Assembly (NCBI RefSeq): GCF_051175385.1
Contig: NZ_CP195106.1
Location: 5,084,001-5,148,000 of the forward strand
DNA length: 64,000 bases
Source of the DNA: Tundrisphaera lichenicola
GTDB lineage: Bacteria > Planctomycetota > Planctomycetia > Isosphaerales > Isosphaeraceae
Direction of reading: 5' to 3'
This document shows, piece by piece, positions 1 to 9,283 of the stretch. Below the pieces are notes generated by a model. The model searched no databases, had not been told where the DNA came from, and worked only from the letters and a program-made list of their open reading frames with translations. The stretch's first letter is position 1, and every line of letters starts with the position of its first letter. Position numbers and translations under genes: made by a program.

Positions 1-2
1 GA

Positions 3-806
3 ACGATATTGGACCGCGAGGGGAATCTCCGGGATCGGACGATTCATGCCGTCAATCGGGCTGCGGAAGCTGGAATTCGCCCTATCTTATGTACCGGACG
101 AAGATACCGCCGCGCGCTGTCGATCGCGGAGAAACTCGGCATCCATGGCCCGTTAGTCTGCAACTCCGGCGCGATTCTCAAGGATTCAACCGAACATCGA
201 ACGTTGTGGCGAGCCGATTTCGAGGAAGGATTGCTGGGCGAGATTTTGAACATCTTCCACCATCGGAACGAGCCAGTTCTTTCTTTCACCGATCGATCGA
301 ATGAGAGCCTCGACTTTCTGGTCAGTCACGCTCACTCAGGCCGTCGCCTTTTCGACGACTATCTCGATCAGAATCGACCTTACGCCGAGATCAACTCGGG
401 ATGGGTCGAGAATCCAGGGCCGGGGCATTTTCATCTTTGTGCCATCGGAACCCGGTCGACGATGAAAGAGTTTGACGACTTGATCCACGAAAATCTTCCA
501 GGTCGGGTCCAGACCTTCGTGCAGAAGTCTCCGCGCTACTCGGGTACGATGTGCGAAGTCCTTCGGCATGATGCCAACAAGTGGTCAGCCCTACTTCAGT
601 TGGCCCGCCACTGGAATGTGAATCCTTCGGAGGTCTGCGCGGTGGGTGACGACATGAACGACATCCCAATGATTCGAGGTGCCGGACTGGGGGTAGCGAT
701 GGGACATGCCTGCGCTGCGGTCAAGGAAGTGGCCGACCTCGTCACCGGCGAAGATGACGAGGACGGTGTCGCCATGTTGATCGAGGATTTTTTGCTGGGG
801 GAGTGA
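3..806 (+). CDS. Cof-type HAD hydrolase, 5' end cut by the window edge
   Basis: Haloacid dehalogenase-superfamily phosphatase of the Cof/YidA type, which typically dephosphorylates small phosphorylated metabolites in the cytoplasm. The frame is already open at the first bases and reads T-I-L-D-R-E-G-N, the tail of HAD motif I (DxDGTxL), so the catalytic aspartates lie just outside the window. Motif II is the Thr of ILCTGR. The C-terminal motifs are the Lys of the NKWSALLQL stretch and the acidic pair of VGDDMNDIPMI, followed by GLGVAMGHA. The C2-type cap lies between. The substrate cannot be told from sequence. The gene ends with GAG-TGA and has no close downstream partner on this strand. Confidence 0.9.
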   Translation, partial: TILDREGNLRDRTIHAVNRAAEAGIRPILCTGRRYRRALSIAEKLGIHGPLVCNSGAILKDSTEHRTLWRADFEEGLLGEILNIFHHRNEPVLSFTDRSNESLDFLVSHAHSGRRLFDDYLDQNRPYAEINSGWVENPGPGHFHLCAIGTRSTMKEFDDLIHENLPGRVQTFVQKSPRYSGTMCEVLRHDANKWSALLQLARHWNVNPSEVCAVGDDMNDIPMIRGAGLGVAMGHACAAVKEVADLVTGEDDEDGVAMLIEDFLLGE

Positions 807-833
807 CTCGGTGCAGGCTGATTCGACCGAATA

Positions 834-1364
834 TTAGGGATTTGTAATGACCGAGGGATTGTATCCGGCGTCGGTCTGATCTCGGAGCATGGTCGAATCC
901 GGCACGGCCTGGCGTGAGATGAACGGTTGGGAGGGCTGGTCGGGAGCGGCTTCGATCGGGGTTGAGCTCTCGAACGTCCCCTGTCGAGAAGCAATTCGGT
1001 CGAGAAGAGCTCTCGTGATAGGCTCGTCGCCGATCCATCCGACCTTTGCCGAGACGACCGAGCGGAGCCCTGAGTTCTGAAGTGTGACCCGTGCACGTCG
1101 TTGATCGGCGGTCCTGGCTTCCAGGATGATCAGGCCCGATGGGTCTTGAGACTGGAGGATCTCGCGCATCCCCACGTCTCCCATCGCCTCCTTGACGTTC
1201 GGGATCAGGTTGTCCGAGATGGGGTAAACCTGCGTTCCTCGGCCCCCCACGTAGGACGGCCCGACCGGGAGGGCCAACCGTTCCCTTCCGAAAGGCCCTG
1301 TGGTCGAACATCCGGCCATCAAGAGGGCCGAGACCATGGTCAGTACGAAGGAATTTCCTCGCAT
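834..1364 (-). CDS. Predicted lipoprotein of unknown function
   Basis: A 176-residue exported protein. The N-terminus is a lipoprotein signal: a short start, a hydrophobic run (SFVLTMVSALLMAGC) and a lipobox LMAGC with Cys19, so it should be lipid-anchored in a membrane. The mature part has no family I recognise. It contains a stretch about binding-like strands (SGLIILEARTADQRRARVTL) and a Pro/Ser-rich tail. It is transcribed divergently from the Phd-like gene, with about 280 bases between them. The lipid anchor is read from sequence; function is unknown. Confidence 0.7.
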   Translation of the reverse strand: MRGNSFVLTMVSALLMAGCSTTGPFGRERLALPVGPSYVGGRGTQVYPISDNLIPNVKEAMGDVGMREILQSQDPSGLIILEARTADQRRARVTLQNSGLRSVVSAKVGWIGDEPITRALLDRIASRQGTFESSTPIEAAPDQPSQPFISRQAVPDSTMLRDQTDAGYNPSVITNP

Positions 1365-1641
1365 CTTCCGACTCCCAGATGGACGCCGGGTCCACCGGCA
1401 TTCTTGCTGCTATGGCTCGCGCGGCACCCTAGCGAATCCCCGAATTGAGGTCAATCCGGATCGGTGACCTGGCCAGATCGGACGAACTGCCTGATCGTGT
1501 CATTTCGATAAAGGTTCTTCGATCTTGTTGACGGAGTGACGGGAGGGAGTTAACATTCGTTTTACCTATCACACGAGGCGTGTCGGTTCCCATCGCCTCG
1601 ACTTCCCCAATTTCGTTAGCTGGCCAATCACGGCCCAGAGG

Positions 1642-1947
1642 ATGGTGATGCCCCAGCCCCGCGTTCGCTACATCGGGAGCCGCGAGTTGCACCGCGACCT
1701 GCCCAAGGTCCTGGAGTCTCTCGAGAATCCCTCGAATCGCTTCGTGCTGACGATCCATAGCAAGCCGAAGGCCGTCCTGATCGGGGCGGAAGCCTTCCTC
1801 GCTCTGCTGAGGGGCCACACCCCCGAAGATCGCCTGCTCGCCCTTCAACTCGGAGCCCTGGTCCAGGGCTTGGAAGCTTCCACTTCTTCTGATGATCTCT
1901 CCGAAGCCGGCGAGCTTCGCGAGGGACTCGTCGCCGCGGGCGTCTGA
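1642..1947 (+). CDS. Phd/YefM-like antitoxin-type protein without an adjacent toxin
   Basis: A 101-residue protein whose first 60 residues fit the Phd/YefM antitoxin fold: a short N-terminal strand, RELHRDLPKVLESLEN, then the strand pair FVLTIHSKPKAVLIGAEAFLALL. In known systems this domain binds the operator DNA and the C-terminal tail wraps the toxin. Here the C-terminus (residues 60-101) is short and acidic. The start ATG at 1642 is directly followed by Val-Met, and ATG at 1648 is an alternative. No RelE/Doc/PIN-like toxin frame follows; the next gene is dnaE 300 bases away. It could therefore be an orphan antitoxin or a stand-alone regulator. Confidence 0.6.
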   Translation: MVMPQPRVRYIGSRELHRDLPKVLESLENPSNRFVLTIHSKPKAVLIGAEAFLALLRGHTPEDRLLALQLGALVQGLEASTSSDDLSEAGELREGLVAAGV

Positions 1948-2265
1948 TCGGGACCGACCATCCCGTTCCACCCATCTTTAACGCCCGAATTCCCCGCCGA
2001 ATCGAGATCGACCCGAATGGCCGTTCCTGGGCCACGGGTCGATCTCGCGTCATTTCGGGTTAATCCGATCCGCCGATTATCCACGAGCAAGAGGGCCATC
2101 GTGGCATTCAGGTCAGGGCATGGCCATCCGATCCATTTCGAAGGAATCGTCGAGTCCGATGGATTAGCGGTCCTTGTTCGAGTAACATGGAACCTCACCT
2201 TTGTTCACTGCTCGGCGATCCGAACAGGCATGTGTTTCGAGGACTCGACCTAACCGAGGTGATTG
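1948..2265. other. Gene-free stretch before dnaE, containing one strong hairpin
   Basis: No convincing coding frame is visible. The stretch contains a 12-bp perfect hairpin at 2003-2047 (listed separately) and a Shine-Dalgarno-like GAGGTG at about 2256-2260 in front of dnaE. The dnaE promoter should lie between the hairpin and the start, but I cannot point to convincing -35/-10 boxes. Confidence 0.5.
2003..2047. terminator. Perfect 12-bp hairpin downstream of the Phd-like gene
   Basis: CGAGATCGACCC (2003-2014) pairs perfectly with GGGTCGATCTCG (2036-2047). The loop of about 21 bases itself holds a GGCC/GGCC pair. No T-run follows on either side, so it may be a terminator needing Rho or another factor, or an RNA-structure element in the dnaE leader. 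Confidence 0.45.
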
Positions 2266-5200
2266 ATGTCGAGCCGACCTTTCGTCCATTTGCACTGCCA
2301 CAGCCATTACAGTCTTCTGGATGGGGCGAGCAAGGTCCCCGCCCTGGTCAAACGGGCCAAGGCTCTGGGTATGCCTGCGCTGGCAATTACCGATCACGGC
2401 AATCTCCACGGAGCCGTGGAATTCCTCCGAGAAGCCAAGGCGGCCGACTTCAAGCCTATCCTGGGTATGGAGGCCTATGTGGCGCCTTTCCGGAGGACGG
2501 AGCGATCGGGAGGAGGGTTCTCGGGAAACGAGCACAACTTTCACCTGACGTTACTGGCCAAGAATGGCGAAGGTTTCCGCAACCTCATGCGACTCTCCTC
2601 CATGGCGTTCCTTGAGGGCTTCTATTACAAGCCTCGGATCGACAAGGAGATCCTCGAACGACATTCCGAGGGCCTGATTTGCCTTTCGGGTTGCGTTTCC
2701 TCCGAATTTTCCGATCACGTACTTCACGGCAAGTCGGCCGACGCTGAAAAATTGTGCGCCTGGTACCAGAAGATCTTCGGCGAGGAAAATTTCTTCGTTG
2801 AGATTCAGTGCAACGGAATTCAAATCCAGAAGGACCACGAGCAGGCCGCCTCGGATCTCGCGCGGAAGATGGGCCTACCTCTAGTCGCCACGAGCGACGC
2901 CCACTATTTGATGCAGGAGGACGCCGAGGTTCACGACATCCTTCTCTGTATCAATACCGGTCGAACGTTCGACGACCCGAACCGGATGCGATTCGAAAAC
3001 GACCAGTTTCACGTCCGGAGCCCCGACGAGATGTACGCGGCGCTCCCAGGACACGAGGAGGCCCTGGCCACCTCGGTCCGGATCGCCGAGATGGTCGAGG
3101 ATAACTACAAGAGCCTGAACCTCGGGAAGCGACAATTCCCCTCGTTCAAGCCTCCCGGCGAGAAGACCCCGGAAGAATATCTCCGCGAACTCTGCGAACA
3201 AGGACTCCGCGAACGTTATGACAATGCCCCTTCCCAGGTCGCGATTGACCGGATGGAGCACGAGTTGGGCGTCATTAATCGGATGGGGTTTGCCTCATAC
3301 TTCTTGATCGTCTGGGACTTCGTCCGATATGCCCGGGAGAACGGGATCCCGAATTCGGCCAGAGGTTCGGCCTGTGGTGCCCTGGTCAGCTACCTGCTCT
3401 ACCTGAGCCACGTCGACCCGCTGGTTTACGATCTCCTGTTCGAACGATTCCTCGATCCGAACCGGTCCGAAGCACCGGACATCGACATCGACCTCTGCAA
3501 GGATCGACGGGTCGAGGTCATCGCCTATGTTCGCGAGAAGTACGGTGCCGACAACGTCGCCCAGATCGGGACGTTCGGGACGATGGCCGCCAAGGCCGCC
3601 CTCAAGGACGTTGGCCGTGCCCTCAGCATCCCGCTGGCTCGAGTCGACCAGATCACCAAGTTGATCCCGGCCCGGCTCGGGATCTCGCTCGAAGAGGCGC
3701 TCGACGAGGAACCCGCGCTAAAGCGGCTAACCGAAGAAGACCCCGAACTGAAGAAACTCTTCGATTACGCCACGAGGCTCGAAGGGACCGCACGGAACGT
3801 CGGGACCCACGCCGCCGGCGTCGTGATCGCCGACCGACCTCTTCGAGATCTGGTCCCGCTCCAGAGGCTTCCGAATAAAGACAAAGAAAAGGAAGTCGTC
3901 AGCACCCAGTGGGAAATGGGGGACGTCGAGAAGGCCGGCCTCCTCAAGATGGACTTCCTGGGACTCCGGAATCTGACCAGCCTCGATGCGGCCGTCCGGC
4001 TGATCAACTCCCGCCACGACGACCTTCCTCCCGACATCAACAAGCTTCCCCTGGACGACCCGGCCACATATGCCCTTCTCCAGCGTGGAGAAGCCAAGGG
4101 CCTGTTCCAACTCGACGGCGCCGGGATCCGCGACCTCCTGGTCAAGATGAAGCCCGACCGTTTCGCGGACCTCATCGCCATCCTGGCGCTTTACCGGCCA
4201 GGCCCGCTCAACGGAGGGATGGTCGACGAATATGTCGACGTCAAGCACGGGCGGAAACAACCCGTCTATCACCATCCGGTGATGAAAGAAGTCCTGGAAG
4301 AGACCTACGGCGTGATGGTCTACCAGGAACAGGTGATGCGGATCCTGAATCGATTGGGTGGGATCGAACTCTCTCAGGCCTACGCGTGCATCAAGGCGAT
4401 CTCCAAGAAGAAGATGGAGGTGATCGCCCAGGGTCGCAAGCAGTTCGTCGAAGGGGCCTCGGAACGCGGGCTGGATCGGAAGAAGGCCGAGGATATCTTT
4501 GCCCTCATCGAGTTCTTCGGCGGATACGGCTTCAACAAATCGCACACATGTGCCTACGCCCTGGTTGCTTACCAGACCGCCTATCTCAAGGCCCACTATC
4601 CGACCGAGTTCATGGCGGCACTCCTCTCTTCCGAGATGGATGGTGCGGAGCGTGAGAAGTACTTCGTCGACCACATCGAAGATTGTCGAAGGATGGGAAT
4701 CGAAGTCCTCTCCCCGAACGTCAATGCGGGAGAGCTGAACTTCAGCGTCGCCAAACCCGGTCAGGTCGAGTTCGGGCTCGGTGCGATCAAAGGGGTCGGA
4801 TATAAAGCGGTAGAATCGATCGTCAAGGTTCGTGTCGAGGGGGGGCCTTTTCGTGACCTGGGTGATTTCTTCGAGAGGATCCCTGCCAATGCCGTCAGCC
4901 AGGGTTGCGCCGAGACGCTGATCAAGGCGGGTGCGTTCGACAATCTCGGCGCAAGGCGGAGTCAACTCCTGGCGATCCTCCCGCGTGCCGTCCAGGGAGG
5001 GCAGGCCCTCCAAAAGGTACGTCAGGGTAATCAGAAGCACTTTTTTGACATGTTTGACTCCTCCGCCTCGACGACAGAGGTCGAGACGGCATCGGCGTCG
5101 ATTGGTCTTCCCGATATCCCCGAATTGCCCGATGTCGAGAGATTGGCTGAGGAGAAAAAAGCCCTCGGTTTCTACATGTCGAGTCATCCCCTGACCCGCC

Positions 5201-5883
5201 ATGCCTCGACACTACAGGCGCTCGCCAGTCACTCGATCTCCGACCTGGGCATGGTCGCGGAGAAATCCGACGTGGTACTGGGAGGCCTGATCGTCAATCT
5301 TCAACTCAAGAACGTTCAGAAGAGTCGTTCTGGGCTGACCCGAATGTGCAAGCTGACCTTCGAAGATCTCACGGGGTCGATCCCCGCGATGCTCTGGCCT
5401 GAGGATTTCGCCAACAACGAGTCATTGCTGGCCAACGACCGGATTTGCTTCGTCCGGGGGAAGCTCGATCGTCGGCGAGATCCGGCCGAGCTCATCATCA
5501 ACAAGGTCATCCCGTTCGAGCGGGGACCTGCCGAACTCTCCAAAGGTCTACTTGTCACCCTTCACAAGGGAAGCACTCAGATCGTCGATGTCGAACGATT
5601 GTTCCGGACAATTCGAGCTTATCCCGGGAATCTCGATCTCTACCTGGAGGTCTACGGGCTCGCCACGGTACAACGGGCCATCTACAAGGCTGGGGCCAAC
5701 TTCAAGATCCGCCACGATGAGCGAATGTTGGCCGATCTGGAATCTACCTTCGGATTGGATAACATCCGAATGATCGGTCAGCGGGGCGCGGCGGGTCGCA
5801 ATGCAGCGCGAAGCCAACCGGTTGCAACGAACGCTCCGTCTATTTACGAAGATCGTGCCGGTCTTGAAGACGATGATAGTTGA
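2266..5883 (+). CDS. dnaE: DNA polymerase III alpha subunit (DnaE)
   Basis: Replicative C-family polymerase catalytic subunit, 1205 residues, the normal DnaE1 size. In order: an N-terminal PHP domain (HLHCHSHYSLLDGA, ITDHGNLHGA, ATSDAHYL) that keeps the metal-binding His/Asp residues and may be catalytically alive; palm and thumb; the catalytic aspartates in PDIDIDLCKDRR near residues 404-412; GTHAAGVVIA and LYRPGPL polymerase motifs; the helix-hairpin-helix region (GLGAIKGVGYKAVESIV, about 840-860); and an OB-fold (VVLGGLIVNLQ to ITGSIPAMLW-like, about 1005-1045). I chose ATG at 2266 over the adjacent TTG at 2263 because GAGGTG sits just upstream. It stands alone rather than in an operon. 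The family and function are secure. Confidence 0.98.
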   Translation: MSSRPFVHLHCHSHYSLLDGASKVPALVKRAKALGMPALAITDHGNLHGAVEFLREAKAADFKPILGMEAYVAPFRRTERSGGGFSGNEHNFHLTLLAKNGEGFRNLMRLSSMAFLEGFYYKPRIDKEILERHSEGLICLSGCVSSEFSDHVLHGKSADAEKLCAWYQKIFGEENFFVEIQCNGIQIQKDHEQAASDLARKMGLPLVATSDAHYLMQEDAEVHDILLCINTGRTFDDPNRMRFENDQFHVRSPDEMYAALPGHEEALATSVRIAEMVEDNYKSLNLGKRQFPSFKPPGEKTPEEYLRELCEQGLRERYDNAPSQVAIDRMEHELGVINRMGFASYFLIVWDFVRYARENGIPNSARGSACGALVSYLLYLSHVDPLVYDLLFERFLDPNRSEAPDIDIDLCKDRRVEVIAYVREKYGADNVAQIGTFGTMAAKAALKDVGRALSIPLARVDQITKLIPARLGISLEEALDEEPALKRLTEEDPELKKLFDYATRLEGTARNVGTHAAGVVIADRPLRDLVPLQRLPNKDKEKEVVSTQWEMGDVEKAGLLKMDFLGLRNLTSLDAAVRLINSRHDDLPPDINKLPLDDPATYALLQRGEAKGLFQLDGAGIRDLLVKMKPDRFADLIAILALYRPGPLNGGMVDEYVDVKHGRKQPVYHHPVMKEVLEETYGVMVYQEQVMRILNRLGGIELSQAYACIKAISKKKMEVIAQGRKQFVEGASERGLDRKKAEDIFALIEFFGGYGFNKSHTCAYALVAYQTAYLKAHYPTEFMAALLSSEMDGAEREKYFVDHIEDCRRMGIEVLSPNVNAGELNFSVAKPGQVEFGLGAIKGVGYKAVESIVKVRVEGGPFRDLGDFFERIPANAVSQGCAETLIKAGAFDNLGARRSQLLAILPRAVQGGQALQKVRQGNQKHFFDMFDSSASTTEVETASASIGLPDIPELPDVERLAEEKKALGFYMSSHPLTRHASTLQALASHSISDLGMVAEKSDVVLGGLIVNLQLKNVQKSRSGLTRMCKLTFEDLTGSIPAMLWPEDFANNESLLANDRICFVRGKLDRRRDPAELIINKVIPFERGPAELSKGLLVTLHKGSTQIVDVERLFRTIRAYPGNLDLYLEVYGLATVQRAIYKAGANFKIRHDERMLADLESTFGLDNIRMIGQRGAAGRNAARSQPVATNAPSIYEDRAGLEDDDS

Positions 5884-6072
5884 CCGGAACGGATCGGGCG
5901 GCGAGTTTCCCACTAAGGAGGCAACAGAAAATAGTTAGTCATAAATGTAAAGCCTCTCGGCTAGGACATGGTCTCTTCACAAAATCTACAAGGTCGCCCT
6001 CTATACTTCCCGCTAGGGCAGCTTCCTCGAATGCGTCTCAGTTCTCAATCCTGCTGGAAAGGTCGCCTCTCC

Positions 6073-7164
6073 ATGATTTCGCCGAGGTCACTCTCTGGTC
6101 GTCGTGCGTTCACTCTGATTGAGCTTCTGGTCGTGATCGCGATCATCGCCGTTCTGATCGCCTTGCTCCTTCCGGCGGTCCAGGCCGCCCGCGAGGCCGC
6201 CCGTAGAACGCAGTGTGTTAACAATCTGAAGCAGATTGGCCTCGCTCTCCACAACTACGAGAGCAGCAACGGTTGCTTCCCGACCGGTGGTGAGTCGACG
6301 AATTTCAGCACCTCCCCCCCTTCCACCCAGTTCGTTGACGGCAATTACAGCACTCTCGCTCGTCTCCTTCAGTACCTCGAAGGGACGACGATCTTCAACA
6401 CGGTTAACTTTAACTACGAATACAACCACTCGAGCCTCGGAAACACCACGGCGTTCACCACCGGCCTGAACGTCTTCATTTGCCCGAGCGCGACCCGTTC
6501 TTCGGGTGGTTTGAAGGAAGGCCCCGCTTCGGCCCCGGCAACCGACCTCGAAGCGAATATCGTTGGTGGATATGGTGTTGCGGATTACGGCCCGACCGTT
6601 TACACGGATATCAATCCGACCGGAGTGGCGACAACTCCCGGATCTGCGACCCCGTTCCGTAATAAGTTGTTCCGAGCCAACGGGATGCTCAAGCAGGGCA
6701 AGACGGCCATCGCCGAGATTACCGACGGGACCAGCAACACGATTGCCATCGCAGAAGACGCGGGTCGCGATCCCCGGTTCATCAGCCCTTACATTCGTGG
6801 AACGGCCCCTGCGGCTTTTACCGGCCTGCGAGTTAACATCTATTCCCCCACCGATAATGGCCTGGGACTTCGCTACTGGCGATGGGCCGAGGCCGATGGT
6901 GGCTTCGGTGTCTCGGGTCAGATTAACAACAAGTCCAATCCCTCTCACGAGCAGTCAGGATGGCAGCTTCCGCCCGGCCCTCTGAGCACTGGCGGGAATA
7001 ACGCCGGGGCCAACGACGAGATCTTCAGCTTTCACCCGGGCGGAGCTAACTGCCTTTTCGGCGACGGTAGCGTTAAGTTCCTCAAGGATTCGACGAATGT
7101 TGTCATCTTGCGGAGCCTCGTGACGCTCAATGGTGGCGAGGTCGTTTCAGCCGATCAGTATTGA
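6073..7164 (+). CDS. DUF1559 prepilin-like protein (type IV pilin N-terminus)
   Basis: Planctomycete-type DUF1559 protein, about 363 residues from the chosen start. The N-terminus is a class III prepilin signal: basic MISPRSLSGRRA, then FTLIELLVVIAIIAVLIALLLP with Glu at +5, so a prepilin peptidase should cut before Phe13. It continues with the family signatures AAREAARRTQCVNNLKQIGLALHNYES and, at the C-terminus, FSFHPGGANCLFGDGSVKFL (the H-x9-DG element). An earlier in-frame ATG exists at 5968, but ATG at 6073 has GGAAAGG about 10 bases upstream and places the signal correctly. It is probably secreted or pseudopilus-associated. These proteins occur in many copies in planctomycetes, and their role is not known. 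A strong terminator follows. Confidence 0.92.
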   Translation: MISPRSLSGRRAFTLIELLVVIAIIAVLIALLLPAVQAAREAARRTQCVNNLKQIGLALHNYESSNGCFPTGGESTNFSTSPPSTQFVDGNYSTLARLLQYLEGTTIFNTVNFNYEYNHSSLGNTTAFTTGLNVFICPSATRSSGGLKEGPASAPATDLEANIVGGYGVADYGPTVYTDINPTGVATTPGSATPFRNKLFRANGMLKQGKTAIAEITDGTSNTIAIAEDAGRDPRFISPYIRGTAPAAFTGLRVNIYSPTDNGLGLRYWRWAEADGGFGVSGQINNKSNPSHEQSGWQLPPGPLSTGGNNAGANDEIFSFHPGGANCLFGDGSVKFLKDSTNVVILRSLVTLNGGEVVSADQY

Positions 7165-7190
7165 TCCCTAACCCGATTAGCAATTAATGA

Positions 7191-7231
7191 CACGAGGCTT
7201 CGGAACCCACCGTTCCGAAGCCTCGTGTTTT
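7191..7231 (+). terminator. Rho-independent terminator after the DUF1559 gene
   Basis: A perfect 16-bp stem, CACGAGGCTTCGGAAC (7191-7206) with GTTCCGAAGCCTCGTG (7212-7227), a 5-base loop and a following TTTTAT. It begins 27 bases after the DUF1559 stop codon. Confidence 0.93.
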
Positions 7232-7588
7232 ATCATCACGTGCGAGTATTTTTAGGTGAAATGAGTGGTCAACAGGGACAAGTACTCAACCTCGTGACCT
7301 CGACAGAACGGGAACCGAGTCCCGCTTCCTGGCGAGATTATTAAATGTGCTTCACCGACGTGGGAACCGGTAACTCGGGGAAGTTCTTGCTTCGGAAGGC
7401 ACAGATGATGACGAAAGCCTCGACCAAGTTTCAAGTCTAATCGACCAACTTGACTATGATTCGACTCGCAAAACCAAGAACGGCCTACCACTTCCCCTTC
7501 CAGAGAGGCTTGGCTAGCTCAGTCGCTCTTGATGTGAGCTACTCGCCTTGATTGCTCTAATTGTCTCGCCCGAGGCTCAATTCAGGGC
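7232..7588. other. Gene-free stretch between convergent genes
   Basis: About 357 bases between the DUF1559 terminator and the 3' end of the minus-strand cytochrome gene. I see no convincing reading frame, RNA gene or repeat. A 79-codon minus-strand frame at 7252-7491 has no family character and was rejected. Confidence 0.5.
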
Positions 7589-8935
7589 TCAAAGGGTCTT
7601 AAGGTATTCGATCAGATTATTACGTTCCTCGTCATTTAGTGAATCACCGAAGGTATGCCCGCCATTTCCAAGACCGAAACGAGACGAATCGAAGAGCCAC
7701 CGGACTTTTTCAGGGTCATTGTTGGTATCGCCGGGAATTGTATACATCCAGCCAACTTTAGATTGGTCGAAATATTCGAATTCCGTCGAAGGAGGCCTGT
7801 AGAAGCGACTGGGACGATCTGACGACTTCAGAAGTGTGCCGAGCGTCGGAACTGAACCGTTGTGGAGGTAAGGAGCAGTTGCCCATACTCCATCAAGGGG
7901 AGGAGCTTGGTAGCCGGTCATGATCTCATCGACGGCCGCTTCTTTCCCGAACCAGGTCGCATTGTAATGTGCGACAAAACGAGGCGCGATACCAAGAGCT
8001 CTTGCTGGGTCGGTTCCAATTGTCTTAAGATCCACAATTCGATTGGGGTAGGTCCCCTCCACGCCATAGGTCCCGTGGCACTTCGAACAAGCCTTATCGA
8101 AAATTGATTTTCCAAGATCGGCTCGAGCGGCATCGATCGGAAAGGGATACTTGGGTGGCTTCAAGCTCTTGAGGTAGGCTTGAATGTCGCGAAAAGTCGG
8201 TTCCAATTTCTTGAACTCATCCAGGGTCTTCTCGCCCAACATAAATTGCATGTTCGTGCGCACGGCCTTGGCATCGGTCCGCCCATCGTAGTACATCGTC
8301 TCCTTCTTACCGAGGAGCCACCAGGCGGGAACATCGAGTTCGGGAAGATTCGCGCCTAATGGTAGCGGGAATAGCCGAAACGAGAGATCCGCATTGCGGA
8401 GGCTCAAGAGGACGACCGAGAACATTCCGGCGTTTACCGTGCCACGTGAAGAATTGATCACGAAGGTGCTGGGCGGGAGTCGTTTCCCCTCCGCCTGCAT
8501 CATCTCCTGGAAAAGTAACTTCAAGTCGAGTTGAGTATTTCCAAGACCCACGTAACTTGTACCGCCGATCGAACCTCCGTGACAGGTCATGCAATCGATG
8601 GCGATTCCCCGCTTCGAGCCATCCGCCGCATTCCCGCGACGGAGCCCCATGGGAAGTCCGTCATTCGGATAGGGAGCCGGGTGCATTCCATACCTGCGGT
8701 TGAACGATTCGGCGAATTCCATCGGATCGCCTTTCGCCTCGATCCCGGAATTTCCCCAGAAGGAAGCGACCGATTGATACGCCTCGGCTGACCAGGACGG
8801 CCTCAGGTAACCCGTCGAGGTGAGTGCAATCCGCCCCCTGTCGGCGGCCGATGCTTCTTCCTCGGACGCGGGAGCCTGGAAAGCCGAGAACCAGAGGCCG
8901 ATACATGTGATTACTATTCGAGTGACCCAGCCCAT
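7589..8935 (-). CDS. Exported diheme c-type cytochrome
   Basis: About 448 residues from the chosen start. A signal peptide (MGWVTRIVITCIGLWFSAFQAPAS) sends it to the periplasm. Two heme c attachment motifs are present: CMTCH at about residue 115 and CSKCH at about 283. The C-terminal part has APYLHNGSVPTLGTLL and RPSRFYR, typical of diheme peroxidase-like/RoxA-like cytochrome families, and ends with DEERNNLIEYLKTL as in cytochrome c domains. I prefer ATG at 8935 over the ATG 48 bases further upstream because GAGGGA precedes it and it starts the signal peptide cleanly. The oxidised substrate or electron partner is not evident; no oxidase or dehydrogenase gene is adjacent. Confidence 0.88.
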   Translation of the reverse strand: MGWVTRIVITCIGLWFSAFQAPASEEEASAADRGRIALTSTGYLRPSWSAEAYQSVASFWGNSGIEAKGDPMEFAESFNRRYGMHPAPYPNDGLPMGLRRGNAADGSKRGIAIDCMTCHGGSIGGTSYVGLGNTQLDLKLLFQEMMQAEGKRLPPSTFVINSSRGTVNAGMFSVVLLSLRNADLSFRLFPLPLGANLPELDVPAWWLLGKKETMYYDGRTDAKAVRTNMQFMLGEKTLDEFKKLEPTFRDIQAYLKSLKPPKYPFPIDAARADLGKSIFDKACSKCHGTYGVEGTYPNRIVDLKTIGTDPARALGIAPRFVAHYNATWFGKEAAVDEIMTGYQAPPLDGVWATAPYLHNGSVPTLGTLLKSSDRPSRFYRPPSTEFEYFDQSKVGWMYTIPGDTNNDPEKVRWLFDSSRFGLGNGGHTFGDSLNDEERNNLIEYLKTL

Positions 8936-9040
8936 GAATCCCTCGGTGGAATCTCGTGGAAAAGAAAAATTCCGATGACTCATCTTTTGTTATAGGCTAG
9001 TGACCGGTGATCGGAAATGGCCAAATCGCCCGGCTCAAGC

Positions 9041-9283
9041 TCAGGGGGGATCAAATCCTCCAGGATTCCAGGGGTGGCATCGTCCCAGTCTCGATAGTCC
9101 ACGGACCAGGCCACGAATCAGGCCATACTTTAGCATTGATTCGGTCATGTAACGACTGCAAGACGGCTCGAATCGACAGGCAGGGCCGATCAGTGGGCTG
9201 AGCGTCCATTGATATATGCGAATTAGGGCAATGACACCCCTTGTTACCGCCCTATCCAATGCCCGACCACACTTTCTAATCAT
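9041..9283 (-). CDS. yidD: Membrane protein insertion efficiency factor YidD
   Basis: An 80-residue YidD protein, which helps YidC/Sec insertion of inner-membrane proteins. The family core is clear: ALIRIYQWTLSPLIGPACRFEPSCSRYMTESMLKYG, with conserved cysteines, and RLGRCHPWNPGGFDPP near the end. An amphipathic N-terminal helix precedes it. The ATG overlaps the rnpA stop codon by four bases (ATGA), implying translational coupling, as in many bacteria (rpmH-rnpA-yidD-yidC). No yidC follows here. Confidence 0.96.
   Translation of the reverse strand: MIRKCGRALDRAVTRGVIALIRIYQWTLSPLIGPACRFEPSCSRYMTESMLKYGLIRGLVRGLSRLGRCHPWNPGGFDPP

Noticed and set aside
3727..5202. 491-codon minus-strand frame inside dnaE
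   Set aside because: It is antisense to the intact dnaE gene, has no domain character and follows from GC-rich codon use.
5968..6072. Upstream ATG as start of the DUF1559 protein
   Set aside because: It would place about 35 residues before the prepilin signal, which must be N-terminal; ATG 6073 has a ribosome-binding site.
7252..7491. 79-codon minus-strand frame after the DUF1559 terminator
   Set aside because: No ribosome site, no family and odd composition; treated as noise.
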